Below, one piece after another: positions 55,566-64,000 of a DNA stretch of 64,000 nt; the stretch's first letter is position 1, and each line of letters begins with the position of its first letter. The position numbers were made by a program, and so were the translations under genes. The notes under the pieces are model-generated. The model made no database searches. It was not told the DNA's origin and saw only the letters and a list, made by a program, of their open reading frames with translations. This DNA comes from Dastarcus helophoroides (taxonomy: Eukaryota > Arthropoda > Insecta > Coleoptera > Bothrideridae), in NCBI GenBank assembly GCA_028583605.1, contig CM053328.1:13815086-13879085 (forward strand), given 5' to 3'.

Positions 55566-57899
55566 AGTAATCTGACATTCTTTGTTTAACTCTTTCCCTC
55601 GTATATGGTGCGTCGGTTATAAATTTCCCAAAGTTTATTTTAACCCTAATAATCGCAATGCTTTCCCCAGCTGAGCCATTTAGTTTGTACTCAAAGGTTT
55701 TCAAACCAAATGCAGCTAACTTTGTACCTGATTATCGGTGGGTGTTCGCTGGTTAGTTTGTACACAGAGGTTCTCAAACTATTTTCAGGTGTCTGTTTTA
55801 TTCCCCAATTCTTTTCTGTTTTTGTCGCTTCTTTATTCAAGCATACTTCACATAGCATGCAGTTTTCTGTTAAAGCTTTGAGCTAACAATATCCAAAGGA
55901 TAATGCTACGAGAAAATGGAGCTCAAGCTTGGAAATGAAGTTGTGATTTATCATAATAAATCAAATTTATAAATGTTGATTCAATCTTACAGATCTCGTT
56001 CTCTCACTCTTTCTTTCTTTCCTTTGTTAACTTGTTCCTTTGTTTGTTTTTCTGTTTTTCTCATACCAAACTCAATCACTCGAACTCAAACCAGTGTCAT
56101 AAAATAGACTAGAAATATTGTTCAAATTTCGCAGAAACTTTCTGAGCAGAATTTGCCCTTCCAACACTACATCTACTTCTACGGCTACTGTTCTAATAGA
56201 TGGGCGTTTTCTGGCTTAGAATGTGGCTAAGCTTGACTTAGCACAAAAAAAAACATTTAAATTAAAGTTATAAACTGGCAAGAAGTTCTCATTTCTTTCG
56301 TCAAAACATCTCCCTAACGAGAGCTAATGCTGATACTGCTCGTTCACCTACGTTAGTACTCCCCATTGGTCAACAGATCTATAAGGCTCTCTTTGGGCCA
56401 GGTTGTCTTGTCCTATATTTTTGGGATTCAAGCAACCTACGAAGGAGAATCTGCGAATGAGGTAGCACTAGGTGAATACACCAAAACAAGAACTAGGTAA
56501 GAGCTCATTGTGGCTTATGCTTCTAGGATGTTAAGGTGTACAATGCCCACATTTCTAGAACTTGCACAACATCATCAGTAAAACCCAAATATATGTGTCT
56601 GCTGCCAGTTGCCGGACCTTTGTGGTAATGGGTATAAATTATTTTGGAACCCCTGGAAACTCAGCTTCCAACAGCAGAACACTAACATCGACCTTAAGGA
56701 AATGAAAATGTTTGTATGAAGCGAATGCGCTTTATTTCCTTTTCGTGTTCTTGTCTTTGTTTTTTTATTTTGTTTTATTTTTGTTTCCCTTTTTGAAACT
56801 GAGACTGGTAGTTGCACCAGTCAGCGGTAGGCTTCTTGGCCCAATAATAATTTTCTAACAACGACTTTCTCACTCATTCGGTTTGTTGTGAAAATTTTAA
56901 ATTCCTTTCTCTTTTTTTTTGTGTACGCCCCTCAACCCCATATTAATCAAAATTAGAAACAAGTATTTCTCAAATTTTAGGAATAGTTAATTAAATCATA
57001 TAAGAGCGAAAAACCCTCAAATAAAATCATCGGACAATTTAAAATTTACTTGCCTACTTATCCCGTAGCAAACATCACACAAATGGCACTAGAACTTCAC
57101 GTTGAACAGAAATTGTTTTTTTTTTGTGTCCATTCTCGTTAATTAGCACAAACAGAAGCAGTTTTTTTTTAAACTCCCGTATTTCGTACTCGTTTACATA
57201 AGTTCGGAAGTTGACCATAATTTTTAAACTAATTTCATCGAAGTTTAGTTCTTGACTATTTTAAAGTTGGTCTTTTGTGTCTTATCTTTTTTATTCCCCT
57301 ACCCTTAACTTCTGGAAACCGAAAGATATCCTCTGCATCTCGCTAGAGGGCATGAGAATGCAGAATTTCTACTAATTTAAATATTTCTAATCCAAATTAG
57401 CCCTTAAATCAATTTTGAAAAGGATTCTTAAAGTGCATATCGAACTGCAAACCCCTTTTGAATAATGTCGTCCCTTTATCTTGCAAGTTTTACTTCGATA
57501 ATTGAAATTTAAATAACTTACAATTGTACGTGTTTATAAGGGCGTTTTTTGAACGTAAAATTCCTCCAGTCTAACACCACATGGTCTTGCCGAGATATTT
57601 GCTACGGTCTCCGTTATCGGCACTTACCCTTATTTATTACTCTACTTTTCAGCGGTCCTTCAAAACTAACATGTTATTTTACTCAGTTTAGGTATCTGTG
57701 CTTGAAACAAACCAGGCCTAACAAATAACCCTTATCTAATTTGTGAACGCTAAGAAATCTGTTTCTCACGCAAAACGTTATGTTACAAAGAATTTTATAT
57801 AGTACAATATTTGTAGATTTAATATTTCCAAGAAAATATTGAATAAAATTCAATTAAATAAAACAAACGAGGAAATAGAACAGTTTAGTAGAACTCGAC
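55566..57899. other. Intron sequence without recognised features
   Basis: Less AT-rich than the filler. Frames such as 56575-56814 (-) have no domain. No element could be identified. Confidence 0.4.
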
Positions 57900-58480
57900 T
57901 CACCACAGTACTAATTCATACTCCTTCAGTTACACGCTACGTAAGACAGTAGGTAACCAAAATATGTTTTAAGCAAGTAAATCGCAACTACAGTACATCA
58001 CATAACTTATTATTTATTGTTAATAAGTCAATACAATCGCCGATTTTCTAACAATGAGAAAATGCATTATGGTACCTTTATGTACTCTTTCAATTACTCA
58101 CTGAGTAGTAAGTGATCAAAATCTGTTTTAAGCAAGTGGCCTACAATCACAAACACAGTAAAATATGTAACGTAGTCTTTGTTAAAATAAACCAACGCAA
58201 TCGTCAATCTGTGAAAAATCAGAAAGAGATCCTGTGGTACTATTCGTACCCAGTTATAAATCCTACATAGCTTAGTAAGTCAGCAAAGCTATTTTAGGCA
58301 AACAATTTACAACTATAGTAAACCATATAACGTATTCTTTGTTGTAATAAGTCAACACAATATCCAATTTACCAATAATGAGGAAGAGCTTTATGGTACT
58401 GATTCGCACTATTTCAATTACACGCTACGTAGTAAGTGACCAAAATTTGTGACCTACAAGCACACTGAAACTAATATGCT
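57900..58480 (+). repeat. ~160-bp intron repeat, block 2 (about four units)
   Basis: Units start near 57907 and at TGGTAC 58070, 58235 and 58394, the last partial. Spacing is 165 and 159 bp. Common words: CAGTTACACGCTACGTA, AGTAAGTGACCAAAAT, TTTTAAGCAAGT, CTACAA-CACAGTAAA, ATAACGTA-TCTTTGTT, AATAAGTCAACACAAT, AATGAGGAAGAGCTTTA. Confidence 0.75.
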
Positions 58481-58670
58481 AGTGTATTATCTGCCTATAC
58501 AATATTATTTCAAACTGTATCATTGCGAGATCATCCAACCGTAACAAACAAATCAGTACCGAAACGAGCAGCATTTTGCACAATGCGTTCAGCTCGATTG
58601 ATCGCGTCCGCCTCGTAATTTTTTTCGATTTATGCTGACCAATTGGTGTTTTCAGATTGACGCCGTCACG

Positions 58671-58883
58671 ATGCCGGAAAATTGTAAATCGTGTACCCTG
58701 CGAGACGCCAACAACAACACGTACCCGGTACCATTAAACGCTAATCTGTCGGAAAGGGGTAGTCCGCCCAGCAGCAGATCGAGAAGCATCCACGTCACGG
58801 CTAAGGTACTCTTCGGATCGGTTCACGCTATCACCAGGCTCAAGCAAGAGGAGAAGGTGGCTCGGGAAAATAAGAGGTTTTGA
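58671..58883 (+). CDS. First coding exon of an unidentified gene
   Basis: The acceptor GGTGTTTTCAG ends at 58655, followed by 15 bases and ATG. The frame starts MPENCKSCTLRDANNNTYPV, goes through a Ser/Arg-rich SERGSPPSSRSRSIHV stretch and ends with a charged KQEEKVARENKRF. Codons are balanced and GC-richer than the surroundings, unlike chance frames here. The open frame meets TGA at 58881-58883. More likely splicing occurs just before it: AAGAG/GTTTTG at 58876/58877, or GAG/GTTAGG at 58884/58885; AAG/GTACTC near 58805 is another option. I recognise no domain, so it is probably the N-terminus of a longer, partly disordered protein whose remainder lies beyond the window. Confidence 0.6.
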   Translation: MPENCKSCTLRDANNNTYPVPLNANLSERGSPPSSRSRSIHVTAKVLFGSVHAITRLKQEEKVARENKRF

Positions 58884-59740
58884 GGTTAGGATTTTTCATT
58901 CTTTACGCAAATCATTAAATCACGATTAGAATACAGTGGAATCCGCCTATAACAGATGAACTTTGTTCGCTATAAGCGAAATTCGTAATAAACGATAAAT
59001 CTGTCGGTATGCAAATGAAAAGGTCACCCAATTTTTGGTAAAAAAAGACGTAGCAAAAAAGGCACACGATGACTTATTGATTATTTTAATTGATTTGTTA
59101 AGTGTCTCTTTGACGTATTTTTGTTGCAAAGGGGAGTTTTCTAAGTCAAAAGGAAAACCCTTTAAAAGGCTATTTTCTTTGATTAAATATGATTTGATTT
59201 AATGAGATACACAAATTCATAAAATAGTAAATAATTTTAAGATCTTCCAATTTTTTTATACAAAATCACTAGAATTTTCCGACATTTATTTTAAGCCTAT
59301 TGTAATGTACTAATAACTTCCAGTTGTCAATCTGTGGTTACCTATTTAGGACATAGGTACGTTAAAAATAAATAAATTTTTACAACCAACTTAATGACTT
59401 TTTCATTTGATCATCACAGATGATCGTACATTTTTTTGTATTTGTTTATAAAAAGGGAAATGACACTTACTAATTTTAAAAATAGTGTGCCATAGATATA
59501 CAAAAAAAAAGAGTCATATGAGTGTTTCCTTTAAGGCGTGAAAACAACGTTATTTTAAAGAAACAATTATTCAGGATAAGCACAGATGCCAGACCGTAAC
59601 TTAATTATATATTTAAATCTCTTTATCAACGTGCAAGGCATTACTAGATAATGCAACAGTGCGACAAAACCGTATGTTAACGTCTTCATTGCAATCGGGA
59701 GAAATAGAACATTGTTTAGGTACAAAATATTAATTTTCAA
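58884..59740 (+). other. Presumed intron, no feature recognised
   Basis: Follows the coding exon. AT-rich, with no other exon visible. Confidence 0.35.
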
Positions 59741-60980
59741 AAAAACGAAATTGTTTAAAAAAGTCGAATTTTCAATAAGTCAACATTAAAAAGAAATCGA
59801 AATTTTGAGACATTGTTGACATTTGGAAAACAGTCAAAATTTTTACAAACGTACTTTTTAAGTAGGGTCTAAATTTTCAAAATAAAAATTCGAAAGTTTA
59901 AAAAATATAAAAATCACCAAAACACTCAAAATTAAAAAAAAAACACAATTTTAGAAAAGCCGGAACTTTCAAATAAAGCAGATTTTTGCAAATAGTCAAA
60001 ATCTCAAGAAAACAAAATTTCTAAAAAATCGTGGAAATTTTTAAATAAAGTCAAAAAGGGTCGAAATTTTATACAATGTCAAAATTATGAATTGTTTGAA
60101 AGAATAGAATATTTCTAATAAATCCAAAACTTTTAAAAAAGTCGAGATTTTCAAAATTTTAGTATTCTTGAAACTGAAATAAAGAACTTGTCCCCTGAAA
60201 CCAAGAAAGATTAAAAAACACAACAAAGGTTGCTCTTTTTTAATCTTTCTTGGTTTCAGGGGACAAGTTCTGTATTTCAATTTTTGAAAATAACCAAGGA
60301 CCAGTCCGCTTCACCAAAAAAAAAATCTTGAAATGGATAAAATTTCGACAAGAAACGCCTCAATTTTAAAAATCGTGCAAATCCTAAAAGAATTGAAATT
60401 TTAAAATCAAAAGGTCAATAAAAAATGCAATGAATTTTAGAAAATATTCGAAATTTGCAAAATATTCAAATTCTTCAAAAAAAATCAAAATCTCGAGAGA
60501 AAGCCGAAATCTCGATAAAAAGTCGAAATTTTCAGGCCGAAGTATAATTTTTCACAAATGGAAAACATTAATTTACAAAAAAGTCGAAATATCCAAATAT
60601 GAAGAAAATCAAAACTTTGAAGCAAGGTCGAATTTTTGAAGAAAAAGTGAAAATTTCATGAATAGTCAAAATTTTCTAAAAATAGAAAATTTTAAATGAA
60701 GCAGAATAAATTAGTAATGTCAGAAGACAAAATTTTCAAAGAGTTAAATTTTACAGCATTTTTGTAAAGAATCAAAATTTTAAAAAATTGATAATTTCAA
60801 TAAAAGTTGATTACAGGAAAACTAAAATCAAAGGTCGAAATGTTCAAAAAGAAAGTCGAAAATTTGAGAAATAGTCGAAAATTTGAGAAAAAGTCCAAAT
60901 TTTCAAGAAATAACAAAACGCCAAAAATTTTGATTAATTTTGATCAAATTTTTAAACAGATGAAATTTGCAGAAAAAATA
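59741..60980. repeat. AT-rich filler, reverse orientation
   Basis: AAAAAGTCGAAATTTTC-like words repeat closely through the whole stretch, interrupted only by the Penelope pair at 60173-60318. Plus-strand frames of Lys/Asn/Phe composition are by-products. Confidence 0.65.
60173..60318. mobile_element. Inverted pair of Penelope-like termini, ribozyme part missing
   Basis: The left arm, GAACTTGTCCCCTGAAACCA then AGAAAGATTAAAAA and CACAACAAAGGTTGCTC, faces its complement from 60239 (TTAATCTTTCTTGGTTTCAG, GGGACAAGTTC). The right arm continues to the outer end CCAAGGACCAGTCCGCTTCA (60295-60314). The fold-back point lies inside the AACAAAGGTTGCTC box, so no hammerhead motif is left. Confidence 0.8.
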
Positions 60981-62283
60981 CAGTGTATCCTACCGGAAAT
61001 CGCCGCGATCGATATCTGACAAACTACCTATCTAAAAAATTTGAAAATTTAACAACTTAGCAAAGTCGACGACGCCAACACAATTAAAATATTCGCAAAG
61101 TTGTTATACTTCCGCTTATACCGGAAGCTGACACCAAATTCGTTATTTTAAATAAGATGCCCTATATATTTTTGCATTTTTGGATTTAATTTTATATTTT
61201 ATGGATGCTTTGGATAACAAATATTGTTCCTAAAAGTTATAGTTTTTGATATAATTGGATTTTTATAAAAAATTTGACAGGTGCAAGATCCCACGAAATT
61301 CTTTAAATCTTTTTCCAGAAATGAGATAATAATTTCATATTTGGTACGAAAGTACAACACATACAAAGCTATCTGACACTATTTTTATAAGTTTAAATAC
61401 ATTATACCGAGTGTTGAATTCAGGTTTGAACATTTTGGTTATTTCAAACGGCGATAACTTTGTTATATTAAATGGAATATCCTATTTTTTTTGACCTGTC
61501 CAGTGCAGTTCTAAATTATCTTTTAACTGATATAGGCTTTGTGGGAGTTTCTTTTACAACTTTTGGAAATAATTGCAATTTTACCTTTTATTTTTTTATT
61601 TCATAGTTATTGAATTCTTATTGAGCAGCAATTAGTGACATAATGAGTGGAAACAAATAAAATGTACTTAAAGAAAAAAACAATGGATATTGACAATCAA
61701 ATTATGAAAAAATCGGTTAAATTATTTGTAGTAATAATAAGGTGAAAGATAATTAAAATCTACATAAGATAGGCCAAAACAATATAGGGTGCTTTTTTAA
61801 AATAACAAGATTATCGTTGTTTGAATTTATCAAAATGTTCAGACGTGAATTCAACACTCGGTATAATGTTTTTGAACTTATTGAACCAATGCAAGATAGC
61901 TTTGTATGTGTTCTACTTATGTACCAAGTATAAAATTAATATCTCGTTTCTGGAAAAAGATACAAAGAATTTCGTGGGACCTTGCAGCTGTCAATTTTAT
62001 AAAAATCCAATTATCTCAAAAACTACAAATTTTAAAAACAATATTTGTAATTTGAAGGGGCCTTAAAATATAAAATAAAATATAAAACTTCAAAAATATA
62101 TAGGGTGCCTTATTTAAAATATCGAAGTTGGTGTCAGCTTTTGGTATAACCGGAAGTACTACAACTTTGGGAATATTTTAGTTGCGTTAGCCTCATCGAC
62201 TTTGTTAAGTTGACGAATTTTTAAATATTTTAGATGAGTACTTTGTCAGATATCAATCGCGGCGATTACCGGTGGACACACTC
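60981..62283. mobile_element. Element with ~500-bp terminal inverted repeats (1.3 kb)
   Basis: The left end CAGTGTATCCTACCGGAAAT continues with CGCCGCGATCGATATCTGAC. The complement of the right end reads GAGTGTGTCCACCGGTAATC, then CGCCGCGATTGATATCTGAC. TA flanks both sides. Complementarity extends inward to about 61480 and 61800. A frame at 61821-62063 lies in the right arm and is not a gene. TA borders suggest the Tc1/mariner superfamily, but no transposase is present. Confidence 0.82.
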
Positions 62284-63660
62284 TATAGAAATTCTCAGGT
62301 AAAATCAAAGATTTAAATAGTCAGACTTTTGAAAGAAAAACGAAATCTTCAAGGAAAAAGAAAGAAGTTTTAAAAAAATTTAAATTTTCACGAAAAGTCA
62401 AACTTTCCAAAAAAAACTAGAGATTTTTCTGAAAAATCGAGTTTTTTATTGTAAATATAAAACAAATTTCTAAAATTTAAAAAAAAAAAAGTTTAAATTG
62501 CTGAAATGCTCAAAAAAGTCGACATTTTTAAAATACGTAGTAGTTTTTTTTAAATAAATCGAAATTATCAAAAAAAGTCACTTTCTTTGTTAAAAAATAA
62601 GTCAAATTTAAAAACAAAAATCGATATGTTGAGAAAAAATTGAATTTTTGAACAGAAATGCACATTTTTAGAAAGAATCATGTTCTCAAAAAGTCAAAAT
62701 CGTCAAAAAAAACAAAATCAACACTTCGAGAAAAAGTAAGTATATGAAGAAACGATGGAAATTTTCAAAAAAATGGACCTTTGGAAAAAGTCCGAAAAGT
62801 CGAAATAATGTTTAGTTAGAGTTTCACTTAAATTAAATTTTAAGTTGAGAAATTTAAGTTTAGTATTTTTTTTTAAATAAAGAGACAAAGTCAAATTCAA
62901 GTAAAAACGTTCAACGATAATTTTGGCTTTAATCTCGTTTCTACGTTTTTAGAAATTTCGAATTTCTAAAGAAATGATTGAAAAAATATTTAAATTATCA
63001 AAAGTCCATGTTTAAACTTAGAATTTGTGAACTTAAGAATTCGCATATTTTTTAAAACCATTTCTCATTTCTCACTCTTATTCTAAGTTTCGACTTTTTT
63101 CTCGTAATGTCGCGTTGAAATAACACTTTAATTTTTATAAATCTTGATTTTTTTCAAATTGCACTTTTTCCAAACGTGTTTCAGCTGGGAATTTTTAGGC
63201 CCGAAATTTTAAATAAAAAATTTAAATATTTGTACACTTTAAATTTACAGTATAAATATCATCAAACGAGTTAAAATTGAAATTTTGATTATTTTCTTCA
63301 AAATTTAGAACCGAAACTAGGTCTTCTTTTCAAAACCTAAACTTTGGGATCAAAATTTCAACATTATTTTAAAAATTGCACTTCTAGCTCTAATTTTTTT
63401 AACCTTCTTGTTAAAATGTTTATTATTTATCATAGATATCAATTTTTATCAACATTTCGGTTGTAAATGTAATATGAGGGCTTTTATAGCAATTTCGAAT
63501 GCTAATTTTGAAATTAGATTTTTTCTTAACATTTGGAGTTAAAATTGGGAAAAGAGTTCGATATTTTGAGATTAAAAAAATTATTAAAAATCTTACAATT
63601 AATTCAACTTTTTATTAAAAATGGTACTCAAGATGTCGAATTTTTTTCCTCAAATGTTTG
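62284..63660. repeat. AT-rich degenerate filler
   Basis: Reverse-orientation words (AAAAAGTCGACATTTTT) up to about 62800, then mixed. No gene. Confidence 0.55.
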
Positions 63661-64000
63661 CACAACATAGAGTGTGTCGCAAGATAGAGCACTGGAAAAA
63701 GATTTCTTTTTTATTTGTGATTTAACGATGAAAAAGACATTTGTTATAAAATTTCCTGCTTGATCAAAAATCACAAGAAATAACATAATTTTCTTAACTT
63801 TTTATGCAGGTAGTTCAATTATTTGGAAATTCTAGAAAATGAACTGGAATAAACTGCTGTTATTTTTGGTAGTATCAAAAATTATCATTTAAAAATATGG
63901 TGTAGAATTATAAAAAAGCCTACATTTATAATTTTAGTTTATTTTCAGAAAATGTTGCAAACAGAACAGATCTGGACTGCAATAACATGTGCATTATTGC
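63661..64000. other. Window end, nothing recognised
   Basis: Contains AGAGTGTGTCGCAAGATAGAGC near 63669 but no identifiable feature. Confidence 0.3.

Larger units (their letters stand above)
54079..58655 (+). other. First intron (4.6 kb)
   Basis: Runs from GTGAGT (54079) to TGTTTTCAG (ends 58655). It holds a strong hairpin (54356-54396), two blocks of a ~160-bp repeat (54838-55130, 57900-58480) and a copy of repeat family C (55300-55565). No coding sequence is recognised. The pairing of these two splice sites is inferred from strand, order and the absence of other candidates. Confidence 0.55.

Noticed and set aside
58632..58670. Upstream ATG extending the coding exon by 13 codons
   Set aside because: It lies before the TTTTCAG acceptor, in the intron, so ATG 58671 is preferred.
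61821..62066. 81-codon frame in the long inverted-repeat element
   Set aside because: It is part of the right terminal arm; the equivalent left arm is not open.

Overview
The window is nuclear DNA from an animal, most likely an insect. The evidence is spliced gene pieces with GT/AG borders, a last exon closely resembling insect G-protein gamma subunit Ggamma30A, and a typical insect set of mobile elements (Penelope-like, Jockey-, R4/Dong- and RTE-like LINEs, Ty3/gypsy, mariner, hAT). I cannot fix the order or species; a beetle is possible. The sequence is strongly AT-rich. I see no operons, CRISPR, rRNA or convincing tRNA.

Host genes are sparse. (1) At 40021-40126 (+) lies the last coding exon of a Ggamma30A-like gamma subunit ending in a CaaX box. 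(2) At about 53838-58883 (+) lies the 5' part of an unidentified gene: a GC-richer noncoding first exon with a strong splice donor, a 4.6 kb intron, and a second exon holding a plausible start codon. (3) At 20484-21716 (-) lies a decayed REXO1/GOR-type RNA exonuclease with damaged catalytic residues.

Most of the rest is mobile DNA, much of it nested. 1.0-5.1 kb: a Penelope-like element (PLE) split by a 3.5 kb hAT-like element. 9.4-12.8 kb: a hAT MITE abutting a decayed Jockey LINE. 13.4-14.2 and 18.6-19.6 kb: two copies of one dispersed repeat. 15-18 kb: inverted PLE termini. 22.4-24.1 kb: an R4/Dong-like LINE. 25.2-25.7 kb: a LINE 3' fragment. 30.0-34.1 kb: a 3.4 kb hAT-type element flanked by two copies of a foldback MITE. 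34.6-35.5 kb: a DD34D mariner. 35.8-36.1 kb: a solo gypsy LTR. 37.6-38.1 and 49.5-51.4 kb: two RTE-like LINEs. 43.6-47.3 kb: a rosa-like (DD41D) mariner containing a deleted Ty3/gypsy element with its 3' LTR. 61.0-62.3 kb: an element with roughly 500 bp terminal inverted repeats. No element appears able to move by itself.

The spaces between, and the interiors of both large hAT-type elements, are filled with a degenerate AT-rich repeat built on TTTTGAAAATTTCGAC-like words. The signal most worth following is a hammerhead-ribozyme-like motif in every HHR-bearing PLE terminus. It has a CTGAAGA core, a GATAGC/GCTATC stem and GAAACGCGTT, occurs as inverted and tandem pairs, and shows one compensatory base-pair change between loci. 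PLE hammerheads are known, so the novelty lies in the arrangement rather than in the class.
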